Notes: generated by a model from the sequence alone, not told the origin. A stretch of 64,000 bases of DNA from Paractinoplanes polyasparticus (GCF_019710575.1 NZ_JAHWFK010000042.1:62001-126000), one strand, 5' to 3'. Shown: positions 36,608 through 44,875, counted from the first letter of the stretch. Made by a program: numbers and translations.

Positions 36608-36750
36608 TGCCCGGACGACGGCCGCGGCGCCTTCGTCCGCGTCACCGAGGAAGGCCGGGCCGCCATCCAGCGCGCCGCGCCCGGCCACGTCCGGGCCGTA
36701 CGGCGCCTCGTCTTCGACGCACCCACCTCTGACGAGGTGACCCAGCTGGA
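36608..36750 (+). pseudogene. MarR family regulator, C-terminal fragment
   Basis: About 45 codons of a MarR wing and dimerisation helix remain (CPDDGRGAFVRVTEEGRAAI, then GHVRAVRRLVFDAPTSDEV). No N-terminal HTH is present: the sequence upstream belongs, on the other strand, to the flavin monooxygenase remnant, with the breakpoint near 36590. Confidence 0.65.
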
Positions 36751-36761
36751 CCGGGGACACG

Positions 36762-37775
36762 ATGACAGCCAGCGACGCCAAGACCCGCGAGTGGGCGTCG
36801 ACGACTTTCACCGGCCCCGCCGCCGGCCTGGGCAAGGTCCTGGACTCCAGCAGCGTCGGCATTGCCTGGCTGGTAGTTCTCCGCGAGGACGGCACAGTGC
36901 TGGGCGCCTCACCTCGACCAATGGACACGCTCGCCGCGTCCCTGGGGACCGACCCTGGATTCCGGACAGCAGTCACCACCGGTCACCTCACCTACGGCGA
37001 CGTCAAGGTGGAAGACGGCCGGCCGGTGGTGTACGGATTCCAGCCGTTCAGCGCTTCAGGCGGGACGCGGGTCCTAGTCGTTCCTGCGACGGTCGCCGAG
37101 GTGGCAAGCCTTCTTCGGAGCGCCCTCAACGTGACCACCGGCCGGACCTACGTCATCGACAACGCCGGCGCCACGGTGATCGCCTCGGACGCCACGCCGG
37201 TAGGGCGGCCCATTCCCGACGAGAAGCTCGCCGCCACGGTCACCTTGATCCTGGTCATCGGCGCCGCCACCCTGATCAGCTCGGCTAGGCTGGCACACAC
37301 TTGATTGCACGACCCGCTGACGGGGCTGCCCAACCCGGACGTTGTTCCGCACCGAAGCCGAAAACGCGCTCGCGCAGAAGCGGCCGGTGGCGGTTCTGTT
37401 CCTGGACCTTGACGGATTCAAGCCGGTGAACGACAGATACGGTCACGCGGCCGGCGACACGTTGCTGGCTGAGGTGGCCCGGCGTCTGGTGGCGGTCATC
37501 CGGCCCGAGGACGTCGTAAGTCGCTTCGGCGGCGACGAGTTTCTGGTGCTCGGCCGGGGGATGGGCGACGAACACCTGGCCTACGCGACGGCCGACCGCA
37601 TTCGTGGCGACCCCTCCCGGCCGGTCGAGATCGACGGGCAGACGGTGCGAATCGGCGTCTCGGTCGGCATCGCCGTGTCGGCTTCGCACACCGTCGGCGC
37701 CGAGGCGCTCGTCCACAACGCCGATCTCACCCTCTATCGAGCCAAAGGTAACGGTCGCGGACGGATCGAGTGTTC
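36762..37775 (+). pseudogene. Cache-GGDEF diguanylate cyclase, interrupted
   Basis: Residues from ATG 36762 form the end of a Cache-type outside sensor (VDDFHRP frame neighbour; WLVVLREDGTVLGAS, TYVIDNAGATVIASD) and a membrane helix (TVTLILVIGAATL). At 37302 a TGA interrupts the frame that continues with HDPLTGLPN, the usual GGDEF entry. An extra C near 37335 then shifts the frame to that of the GGDEF domain (LFLDLDGFKPVND, FGGDEF), which lacks its last residues and runs into IS flanking sequence. The first membrane helix is also missing. It should not make cyclic di-GMP. Confidence 0.75.
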
Positions 37776-37851
37776 ACTCCGGATCTCGCGGTCTCGGAAC
37801 GCAAATGAGCTTCTGCCTCCGCCGTGTGTGACACTGCTGCGCAGCCGCTAC

Positions 37852-37884
37852 CGCCGGCCGGATGCCGCGCGCATCCGGCCGGCG
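37852..37884. terminator. Strong hairpin left of the IS element
   Basis: Perfect 14-bp stem CGCCGGCCGGATGC/GCATCCGGCCGGCG around the loop CGCGC. It lies between the truncated GGDEF gene and the left inverted repeat and could act as a transcription terminator. Confidence 0.55.
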
Positions 37885-37889
37885 CGCCC

Positions 37890-38628
37890 AGGTTCTGTCC
37901 CGCGGATCATGTCCGTCGGGCACGGCACGTAGCCAGTCCAGCATTTCGACCAGGTCGAGGGTGGCTTGATAGTTGACGCCGAGCTTGTCGAACCTGGTGG
38001 CGAGCCCTCGCCGGTGTTTACGCCGGTTGAAGTCGCGTTCGACCTGGTTGCGATGCGGATAGGCATCGGCGTTTTGAACGCGGGTGGTCGACCACCGCGC
38101 GAACCGCGGCGTTGCCGGTTCGCGATCTGGTCGTTGGACTCTGGGATCGTCGTACGGATCCGCTTGCCGCGCAGGGCCTGCCGGTTGGCTCGCGAGGAGT
38201 AGGCCTTGTCGCCGGTCACCGACTCCGGTCGGCTGCGCGGCCGGCCAATCCCGCCGGGCCGGGCGACGCGGACCTGGTCCAGCAACGGGATCAGCTGCCG
38301 GGTGTCGGCGGCCTGCCCGGGTGTGATGAGCGTGGCCAAGGATCGGCCGCGCCCGTGCCATCGGCCGCCCACCGGGTGAAACGTTGATGGGCGGTCTTCC
38401 CCGGGCCGTAACGTTCGGGCAGGTCACGCCAGGGAGAGCCGGTGCGCTTGACCCAGCAGATCGCGTTGATGACCTGCCGGTGATCACGCCACTGCCCGCC
38501 CCGGACGGGCTGCGCCGGCAGCAACGGCTCCAGCACAACCCATTCCTCGCTACTCAGATCACCACGCGCCGCACCGATTCAACGACCGTCATCCATGATC
38601 GCCACGCACGATCCGCGGGACAGAACCT
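37890..38628 (-). mobile_element. IS5-family insertion sequence, internally deleted
   Basis: Bounded by perfect 18-bp inverted repeats, AGGTTCTGTCCCGCGGAT at 37890-37907 and its complement at 38611-38628. The transposase reads leftward: N-terminus (LSSEEWVVLEPLLPA, DHRQVINAICWVKRTGSPWRDLP), then a gap of roughly 80 codons with a frame change near 38380, then the DDE core end (LATLITPGQAADTRQLIPLL, VTGDKAYSS), another frame change near 38080, and NQVERDFNRRKHRRGLATRFDK. The element cannot make its own transposase. The right end abuts CTAG at the isochorismatase stop codon. Confidence 0.82.
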
Positions 38629-39292
38629 AGCCCTTGACGAAGCCCGATGTCACGTAGTTGACGCCCTGTCCCCAGGCGCCCATGTGGTCGCGGATGATGT
38701 CGTTGACGGGTCCGTAGGTCTCCGTACGGGCCCAGTCGCGCTGCAGTTCGGAGATCACGCTCGCGGTGCTGACCGGTACGACGCCCTTCTGGGTCATCCG
38801 GATGATCGCGGCGTCGTGCGCGGCTGTGCTCGAGCCGGCGGAGGCGTCAACCACTGCGAAGACCTCGTAGCCCGCCTCCACGGCAGAGAGCGCCGGGAAG
38901 GTCAGGCAGACCTCGGTCCAGAGCCCGGCGATCAACAGCCGCCTCCGGCCGGTGGCCTCCACGGCCGCCCGGAAGGTGCCGTCCTGCCAGGCGTTGATGT
39001 GCGAGCGGTCGATGACGTCGATCTCCGGCAGCACCCGGGTGATTTCCGGGATCAGAGCACCGCCGAACGTCTCGGCGGAGATCGAGGTGAGGACCGTGGG
39101 GAGTTCGTACAGCTTGGCCAGCTTGGCCAGAGCGGCCACGTTGTTGACAAGAGCCTGCGGGTCCGTGCTGCTGCGCGCCCCGAAGATCATCTGGGGCTGG
39201 TGGTCGACGAGGAGCAATGCCGTGTCCTCGGCATTGAAGAGGCTGCTGATGGCGCTGTCGGGCAGGTCCGCGTGGGTGTTGCTGCTGGTCAC
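38627..39292 (-). CDS. Isochorismatase-family cysteine hydrolase
   Basis: 221 residues from GTG 39292 (GGAAGGTG upstream). Catalytic pattern of the family: Asp in LLVDHQ, Lys/Gln region after SHINAW, and nucleophile Cys in GLWTEVCLTFPAL. Members hydrolyse isochorismate, nicotinamide or other amides and esters. The stop TAG overlaps the end of the IS element (CTAG), so the C-terminus may have been altered by insertion. It is divergent from an HxlR regulator with an operator-like site between them. Confidence 0.85.
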   Translation of the reverse strand: MTSSNTHADLPDSAISSLFNAEDTALLLVDHQPQMIFGARSSTDPQALVNNVAALAKLAKLYELPTVLTSISAETFGGALIPEITRVLPEIDVIDRSHINAWQDGTFRAAVEATGRRRLLIAGLWTEVCLTFPALSAVEAGYEVFAVVDASAGSSTAAHDAAIIRMTQKGVVPVSTASVISELQRDWARTETYGPVNDIIRDHMGAWGQGVNYVTSGFVKG

Positions 39293-39313
39293 GAGTTACA
39301 CCTTCCAGTACGA

Positions 39314-39329
39314 ACTATGGCTTGATAGT
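39314..39329. promoter_or_regulatory. HxlR-type operator candidate
   Basis: ACTAT-N6-ATAGT, a perfect dyad 22 bp upstream of the isochorismatase start and 87 bp from the HxlR start. It has the TAC/TAT...GTA-type half-site layout described for HxlR/DUF24 regulators. A second dyad, CGCTTTC-CATGT-GAAAGCG, follows at 39330-39348. Confidence 0.5.
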
Positions 39330-39348
39330 CGCTTTCCATGTGAAAGCG
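39330..39348. promoter_or_regulatory. Second dyad in the isochorismatase/HxlR promoter region
   Basis: CGCTTTC-CATGT-GAAAGCG, 7-bp perfect arms, directly adjoining the ACTAT/ATAGT dyad. It may be a second operator or an mRNA hairpin. Confidence 0.4.
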
Positions 39349-39403
39349 GCTTGCCATCGAAATTAGCGGGCCGAGTGTCGATGTGCAAGTCGCTATCTTT
39401 GGG

Positions 39404-39409
39404 TAAGCT
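39404..39409 (+). promoter_or_regulatory. -10 element of a probable leaderless HxlR mRNA
   Basis: TAAGCT (TAnnnT) ends 6 bases before ATG 39416, with no ribosome site in between. The surrounding GGTAAGCTAGCCAC is almost repeated upstream of the second HxlR gene at 50696-50709. Confidence 0.5.
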
Positions 39410-39415
39410 AGCCAC

Positions 39416-39772
39416 ATGTCCACCTACGAGCCTGACTTCTGCCCCCGATACCACCTGGCCGTCGAGATGGTCGGCCGTCGATGGGCCGGCGTGATCCTGC
39501 GTGAGTTGCTCCGAGGTGCTACGCGCTTCCGCCAGATCGGCGACGCCATCCCTGACATCACCGACAAGCTGCTTTCGGAGCGGCTCAAGCGCTTCGAGAG
39601 CGAGGGAATCGTCGAGCGCGTGGTGCAGCCGACCACTCCGGTGACGATCGACTACTACCTCACCGAGAAGGGCCTCGCCCTCGAAGCGGCAGTTCGGGAG
39701 CTCTCCCGGTGGGCTGAGACGTGGCTCCCGGCTCCGGTCGAGGTCCCGGACGAGGAGCGGGTGGCCGCCTGA
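39416..39772 (+). CDS. HxlR family transcriptional regulator
   Basis: 118 residues. Winged helix of the HxlR/DUF24 family: FCPRYHLAVEMVGRRWAGVILREL, FRQIGDAIPDITDKLLSERLK, and the wing VVQPTTPVTIDYYLTEKG. The family senses electrophiles or thiol stress, often through a Cys near the N-terminus; Cys9 (FCPRYH) is so placed. It probably represses the divergent isochorismatase gene. Confidence 0.87.
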   Translation: MSTYEPDFCPRYHLAVEMVGRRWAGVILRELLRGATRFRQIGDAIPDITDKLLSERLKRFESEGIVERVVQPTTPVTIDYYLTEKGLALEAAVRELSRWAETWLPAPVEVPDEERVAA

Positions 39773-39932
39773 GCCGTCCCTCGAATGACTTGAGGAAGTC
39801 TTTGCGGATGAGTTCTGCGAGGTGAAGTAGGCTAACCACCAAGCGGTGTGCGGACCCGCCGGATTGTTCATTTCACCAAGCCCAATTGTGGGTCGGCCGA
39901 GACACCTCGCCACCCAATCGACAAGGGTGATC

Positions 39933-40835
39933 ATGGAACTGCGGTACCTGACGGCGTTTGTGGCCGTAGCTGAGGAGTTGCATTTCGGCCGGGCGGCCCG
40001 GCGCCTTCAGATGGCGCAGCCACCGCTAAGCCAGTTGATTCGCCAGCTGGAGAAGGAACTGGGTGTGCAGCTGTTCGAGCGCAGCACCCGGAGTGTCCGG
40101 TTGACCAGTGCGGGCGAGACGTTCCTGGCGCCCGCCCGGCGGGTGCTCGACGACGTCGACACGGCCAAGCGGGCCGCCAAGTCGGCCGGGATCGGGGAGT
40201 TCGGGCGGGTCGTCGTCGGCTTCGGCGGGGCGTCGAGCCATGCAGCGCTGCCCCGGCTGGCCCGGGCGGTTCGCGCCGCGCACCCCGGGCTCGAGCTGGT
40301 GATGAAGGTGCAGAAGTACGCCAACGTAGCCTTGGAGGGCGTCGCGGACGGCTCGCTCGACCTCGGCTTCGTCCGGATGCCGGTGGACCGTCCCGGTCTG
40401 CAGACCCGGGTTTTCGAGAACGACCAGCTCGTCTGCGCCCTCCCGACGGATCATCCGCTGGCCGGCAAGGAAGAAATCGACCTGACGGACCTGGCGTACG
40501 ACCCGTTCGTCAGCCTTCCGGCGAACTCAGGCTCGACGCTGCGGGACGCGATGACACGCACCTGCGAAGAGGCAGGCTTCACGCCCAAGGTCGTGCAGGA
40601 GGCGCCGGACTCCAACACAGTTCTGGCGCTGGTGTCCGCCGGTGTGGGAGTCACGCTGACGTTGAAGTCTGTCGAGCACGTCTGCCAGGGCGGCCTGGTC
40701 TATCTGCCGCTTGCCGGTCGAACGGTGTGGCTGCAGGCGGCTCTCGCGTGGCGCACGGACAACCCGTCGGCGGCTCTGCGGGCCGTCCTCGAAATCGCCG
40801 AACGGGAACTGCCGACCCCGCCCGCGGTGTCCTGA
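39933..40835 (+). CDS. LysR family transcriptional regulator (paralogue set member)
   Basis: 300 residues from ATG 39933 (AAGGGTG upstream). HTH in residues 1-60 (FVAVAEELHFGRAARRLQMA, SQLIRQLEKELGVQLFERST), complete two-lobed effector domain (GRVVVGFGGASSHAALPRLA, LGFVRMPVDRPGL, SAGVGVTLTLKSVEH). This is the best-preserved of the three close paralogues (7324, 31875, 39933). The convergent neighbour is a decayed epoxide hydrolase. Confidence 0.9.
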   Translation: MELRYLTAFVAVAEELHFGRAARRLQMAQPPLSQLIRQLEKELGVQLFERSTRSVRLTSAGETFLAPARRVLDDVDTAKRAAKSAGIGEFGRVVVGFGGASSHAALPRLARAVRAAHPGLELVMKVQKYANVALEGVADGSLDLGFVRMPVDRPGLQTRVFENDQLVCALPTDHPLAGKEEIDLTDLAYDPFVSLPANSGSTLRDAMTRTCEEAGFTPKVVQEAPDSNTVLALVSAGVGVTLTLKSVEHVCQGGLVYLPLAGRTVWLQAALAWRTDNPSAALRAVLEIAERELPTPPAVS

Positions 40836-40969
40836 TCGTTGCCGGATGAACTTCCACGGGTGTGGGCCGTCCTGGATGCACTGCACCGAGGCGTCCAATG
40901 GCGGGTGCGGTGTCTCAAGAGCTGCAAATCCAGCTCGACTCCACGGCAAGGAGAGCGGAAGACGCCAGC

Positions 40970-41468
40970 GAGTCACGAGACCGAGCGGGAGAAGGCGCTC
41001 AGGGCCGCGCTTGTCTCGTCCGGGCGCTCTTGCGGAATCCAGTGCCGCACATACCGCGTCCAAGGGGTTGATCGGTGTGCGCGGCCCGAACGGGACGCTC
41101 AGCGAGGCGACACCGCGCACAGATCAGGGCGGCTCTGCGCGACGCCCAGGCGACCGGCTAACCCCAGTCGTGGCCGACCACGACGGCGTCCCGAGCGTCG
41201 AGCCCGTTAATAAGACCGACGGCGTCACCGATCAGATGGTGAATGGTGTAGTCGGCGACCGATGGTGGCTGCTCGGTTAAGAATGTCCGCGCTGGTCCGG
41301 AGCAACCGCGTGGAATCCGGCCTCGGCGAGCGCGGCGACCTGATGGCGGTAAGGGTATGCGGTCTCCAGGAAGCCGCGCAGTAACAAGACGAGCGGAGCC
41401 TCTCCAGCCTCGATGAGGTGCATGCGGATGCCGTTGACGTCGAGGTTCCTATGTGTAATGTCGGTCAC
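40970..41468 (-). pseudogene. Decayed second epoxide hydrolase
   Basis: Reading leftward from 41468: DITHRNLDVNGIRMHLIEAG, LLLRGFLETAYPYRHQVAAL and a stop after FHAVAPDQRGH at 41277; then, across stops and frame changes, the HLIGDAVGLINGL, VVVGHDWG and RGVASLSVPFGPRTPINPLD segments; then a jump of about 170 codons to HWIPQERPDETSAALSAFSRS. Each piece matches the intact gene at 35168. The nucleophile segment survives but the frame does not. Confidence 0.8.
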
Positions 41469-41650
41469 CGGCCACTTCTAGCCCTTGCATTAGGTGTTGG
41501 GCCGGCTCGCTGTGCGGCCGGCCGCCGCGGTTCAGCCGCCGTCACGGATTCGCGGAAGCGTCCACTATTCAGAGTCGCTGACTGTAAGTCATGTGCGGTG
41601 ACCCGACGGCCGTTCCGCTGTGTGCCACATGCTTTCGGAGGGGCCGTCCC

Positions 41651-41950
41651 ATGAAGCTCGGTGTGGCGTTCGACAACGGCTCGCTGCGTACGAAGCTCGG
41701 TGCCGCGGTGCTGATTGCGATCTTCAGTGGCCCCGGCATGAGCGCTGTGGCGATCACTACGGTGACCCGCTTGAACAACCAGGCTGAGGCGTCGCAGCAG
41801 CAGGCCCTCACGGTTCAGGCCGCCGCCGGAGCGTTCGGCAAGAACGTCGAGGGTTTCCGCAGGAACACCTCAGCACTGCAGGTCTATCCGGACTACAAGG
41901 AGAGGATCGGCGAGGCGCGGAAAGGTAATGAACGGGCTGCCGGCGCATGA
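41651..41950 (+). pseudogene. Methyl-accepting chemotaxis protein, N-terminal stub
   Basis: 99 residues from ATG 41651. A transmembrane helix (LGAAVLIAIFSGPGMSAVAI) and the beginning of an outside four-helix sensor domain (TRLNNQAEASQQQALTVQ) are seen, then the frame ends. HAMP and signalling domains are absent downstream. It is the 5' stub of a chemoreceptor or related sensor gene. Confidence 0.55.
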
Positions 41951-42276
41951 GCCGATCCTTGCCTTCCGTGGTGAAGCCGTTGTTGCCCCCGGCGACTTGA
42001 TGCACAAACACCAGGCCTGTTCGCCAAACGCATTCTTGAAGCTCTGCCTGGTCGGCAACGGCGATGACCGGTCCGCCGCTGCCAGCGATTGTGCACGGTC
42101 TGCTCTCAGTGTCAGAGCTATTTGGTATTGGACGCTTATGAGTCGCAGTGCCACACTGGTCGAGTAGCCGGCAGTCGCTTCGGCAGTGATTCGATCCTAT
42201 TAAGCGGGACTCTGTTGAACCATGTCTTTCAAATTTTAATTGTAACGTAAACCACTTGAGGGAAGGAGGTGCACAA
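41951..42276. other. 326-bp region before the SDR gene
   Basis: No gene is supported. The last 70 bp are clearly richer in A and T than the rest of the window and include the promoter of the gene at 42277. Confidence 0.4.
42215..42243 (+). promoter_or_regulatory. AT-rich promoter of the SDR gene
   Basis: TTGAAC at 42215-42220 is a good -35 element; an AT-rich stretch follows (TTTCAAATTTTAATTGTAAC), with a possible -10 around 42237-42243. A near-perfect ribosome site GGAAGGAGG precedes GTG 42277. Confidence 0.45.
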
Positions 42277-43065
42277 GTGATCATCGATTTTACCGGCCGC
42301 CGGGTCCTCGTAACGGGTTCCACCAGCGGCATCGGGTTCGCCGCGGCCCAGGGTTTTCTGGCGGCGGGCGCGAGTGTCGTCATCAACGGACGCAGTGCGC
42401 AGACGGTCGCCGACGCCGTGACGAGGCTGGGCGGCCCTACGGCGGCAGTCACCGGGTTCGCGGGTGATCTGGGCACAGAACTCGCCTGCTCGAAGTTGAT
42501 CGGCGAGCATCCGAGCTTCGACGTCATCGTCAACAACATCGGTGTGTACGGCCCGCAGGACTTCTTCGACATTCCTGACGGTGAATGGGACCGCTTCTTC
42601 CAGACCAATGTCATGTCCGGTGTCCGGCTGGCGAGGGCTTACGCGCCGGCCATGGTCGAGCGTGGATGGGGCCGGATCGTCTTCATTTCGTCAGAATCGG
42701 CGCTCAACATTCCGGTCGACATGATTCATTACGGCTTCACCAAGACCGCGCAGCTGGCGATCTCGCGGGGGCTGGCCAAGCGGCTCGCCGGAACAGGCGT
42801 AACCGTCAATGCTGTGCTGCCCGGACCTACGCTTTCCGAGGGGGTTGCCGGCCTGCTGCAGGCCGACATGGACCGCACCGGTGGCGATCTCCAGACTGTG
42901 GCAGCGGATTTCATCGCATCCCACCGCAGCTCGTCGATCCTCCAGCGCGCCGCCACCGTCGACGAGGTGGCCAACATGATCGTCTACGTGAGCTCGGCGC
43001 AGGCCTCAGCGACCACCGGCGCGGCCCTGCGGGTCGACGGTGGCGTGGTCGACACCATCGCCTGA
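42277..43065 (+). CDS. Short-chain dehydrogenase/reductase
   Basis: 262 residues from GTG 42277. Classical SDR motifs: TGSTSGIG (cofactor loop), NNIGVYG (an NNAG variant), catalytic Ser in ISSESALN, Tyr-x-x-x-Lys as YGFTK, and the closing DGGVV. It oxidises or reduces a hydroxyl/keto group with NAD(P). A nitroreductase follows 89 bp later and a RidA-like protein after that. Confidence 0.88.
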   Translation: MIIDFTGRRVLVTGSTSGIGFAAAQGFLAAGASVVINGRSAQTVADAVTRLGGPTAAVTGFAGDLGTELACSKLIGEHPSFDVIVNNIGVYGPQDFFDIPDGEWDRFFQTNVMSGVRLARAYAPAMVERGWGRIVFISSESALNIPVDMIHYGFTKTAQLAISRGLAKRLAGTGVTVNAVLPGPTLSEGVAGLLQADMDRTGGDLQTVAADFIASHRSSSILQRAATVDEVANMIVYVSSAQASATTGAALRVDGGVVDTIA

Positions 43066-43101
43066 CGGCTGTCTCTGCTTCTACTCACTGAAATCTGCCC
43101 G

Positions 43102-43117
43102 GCCGGCGATCGCCGGC
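43102..43117. promoter_or_regulatory. 16-bp palindrome between SDR and nitroreductase genes
   Basis: GCCGGCGATCGCCGGC, perfect, 38 bp before the nitroreductase start. It could be an operator or a short GC-rich hairpin; such sequences arise easily in high-GC DNA. Confidence 0.3.
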
Positions 43118-43154
43118 GGCGGGACTATGCACGGCTTTCGAAAGGAAACATCCC

Positions 43155-43769
43155 ATGCACCCCATCATCCAGGCCATCGAAGAGCGCCGGACCGTCAACC
43201 ATTTCGATCCCACGCGGGAGCTCAGTGACGAGGTGATCACTGACTTGGTCCGGCTGGCGACGTTGGCGCCGTCGTCGTTCAACCTGCAGAATTGGCGCCT
43301 GATCGGCGTCCGGACGCCCGAAGCAAAGGCACGGCTGCGCCAAATCGGCTGGGACCAGCCCAAGATCACCGAGGCTGCGGTGACCTTCGTCGTCGTCGGC
43401 CAGCTGGCCGACCACCAGCTGGTGCCCGACCGGCTCAAGCCGGCGGTCGACGCCGACATCATGCCGCAGGCCGTCGCGACAGGCTGGGCGGGGGCGGCGA
43501 AGCGGCTTTACGACGAGCAGCCCCAGCGGCAGCGGGATGAGGCGATCCGGTCGGCGACCCTCGGCGTCAGCACGCTGATCTTCGCGGCGCACGCGATGGG
43601 CCTGGCCACCGGACCGATGATCGGGTTCGACGCCGACGACGTCGCCAAGGAGTTCGACCTGGCCGAGGACGAGTTCCCGGTGATGCTCGTCGCCCTGGGC
43701 TACGCGGCCCCTGAGAACTGGGTGCAGAAGCCCCGCCGTCACGTCTCGAACGTGCTCGACCTGGTCTAG
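43155..43769 (+). CDS. Nitroreductase family FMN oxidoreductase
   Basis: 204 residues from ATG 43155 (AAAGGAAAC upstream). RRTVNHFDP at the start and LATLAPSSFNLQNWRLIGV are the FMN-binding segments of the family; the C-terminal FDADDVAKEFDLAEDEFPVMLVALGY stretch is also typical. It reduces nitro groups, quinones or enones with NAD(P)H as a homodimer. Grouped with an SDR and a RidA-like protein. Confidence 0.88.
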   Translation: MHPIIQAIEERRTVNHFDPTRELSDEVITDLVRLATLAPSSFNLQNWRLIGVRTPEAKARLRQIGWDQPKITEAAVTFVVVGQLADHQLVPDRLKPAVDADIMPQAVATGWAGAAKRLYDEQPQRQRDEAIRSATLGVSTLIFAAHAMGLATGPMIGFDADDVAKEFDLAEDEFPVMLVALGYAAPENWVQKPRRHVSNVLDLV

Positions 43770-44028
43770 CTGCGCTGTCCTCCGGGCCGGGTCGGCGGCC
43801 CGGGGGACGACCTGGTCAGACCGTGGACCCCGGGCGAGCGCACACTCAGCCAGTTCATCACCGATACGGAGCCTCGCCGAGAGGGCCGGGTCGGCGGCTG
43901 GACATCGCCGGCCTCATCTGACGTTCCGGCGTGCGAGCACCGGCAGCAGTGCACGATCAAGAAGTCCTCAACATGCGGCACCCGTTCACCGGTCATCACA
44001 CCATACCTACAGTGGGAGTTCACCGGAC

Positions 44029-44424
44029 ATGTCATTGCGCCACGTCGACCCCGAGGGCCTGAACCCTGTGCCGGGAGTCCTGAGTCACGCCGTCGTCGTC
44101 CCGGACGCCGGCCTGGTCTACCTTTCTGGTCAGGTCGCCTGGAACGAGGCCGGCGAACTGGTCGGTGCGAACGACCACGGGCAGCAGGCCGAGCAGATCG
44201 TCCGCAACATCGACACGGCGCTTGCCGCCGTGGGAACCGATCGGTCCCGGGTGGTCAAAGAAACGATCTACGTCGCCGATTATCGCCCGGGGGTGGCGGG
44301 GCCGATCTTCGCGGCGCTGCGAGAGGGGGTCACGACGCCACCGCCTGCACAGACCATGGTCGGTGTGGCCGCTCTGTTCTCGCCCGACTTCCTGGTCGAG
44401 ATCGACATCGTGGCTGCCCTCTGA
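44029..44424 (+). CDS. Second Rid/YjgF family protein without the catalytic arginine
   Basis: 131 residues from ATG 44029 (GTGGGAG upstream). LVYLSGQVAWNEAGELVG is closely similar to the gene at 8253. At the position of the RidA catalytic arginine the sequence is VGVAALFSPDF, so it too lacks the residue needed for enamine/imine hydrolysis. A role in a specific pathway, for example binding or ring opening of a metabolite made by the upstream reductases, is possible. Confidence 0.82.
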   Translation: MSLRHVDPEGLNPVPGVLSHAVVVPDAGLVYLSGQVAWNEAGELVGANDHGQQAEQIVRNIDTALAAVGTDRSRVVKETIYVADYRPGVAGPIFAALREGVTTPPPAQTMVGVAALFSPDFLVEIDIVAAL

Positions 44425-44875
44425 ACACGTCTGCGCTGTCGGGCCCGGTGTGTCTACCGCGGCTGTGTTTCTTAAAGAGCAGCTGATGCAGACAGCCGCC
44501 GTCACCTGGCCAGGTCGACGGGTCGGCGCTGGCGAGCCGGGCGCCGTGCATAGCGGCGCACCGCCGCGGCCACCCGGCAGGCGTGACGGCGGGCGGGCGA
44601 AGAACACCCGGTCGTCACCGATACGGACCACGATTTGCGCCCCGGCGCAGGGCAAAGCTCGACGGTCAACTGGACCGGGTCATAGCCGCCGTCGAAAGCG
44701 AACAGCGCCGGTGCCGGTGCCGGTGCCGGGACCATGCCGAGCCGGGCACCGGCGCCGGACCGGGTTGCGCCCTGAGGCCGGATCTCGGTCACCGTGAGAC
44801 ATTCTGGCCGGCCTTGCGACCGACTCCCCGAGACCCGTTAGCGTTGTCGTGGTCACCAAGTAGGGAGTGAGAACG
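44425..44875. other. 451-bp intergenic region before a MarR gene
   Basis: No coding sequence is supported. It contains a short tandem repeat at 44707-44729 and the MarR promoter near 44840. Confidence 0.4.
44707..44729. repeat. GCCGGT hexamer repeat
   Basis: 3.8 tandem copies of GCCGGT, followed at 44741-44757 by the partly complementary CCGGGCACCGGCGCCGG, so the segment can also fold into a hairpin. Probably a slippage product. Confidence 0.6.

Noticed and set aside
20195-42134. ATTGGACG at about 20211, 24084 and 42127, the first two with GGTCTTG 18 bases upstream.
   Set aside because: The 8-mer is expected about twice by chance and the spacer sequences do not match, so a shared promoter element is not supported.
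41870-42167. Open frames on both strands just after the chemoreceptor stub.
   Set aside because: No recognisable domain, no ribosome site and contradictory codon bias on the two strands.
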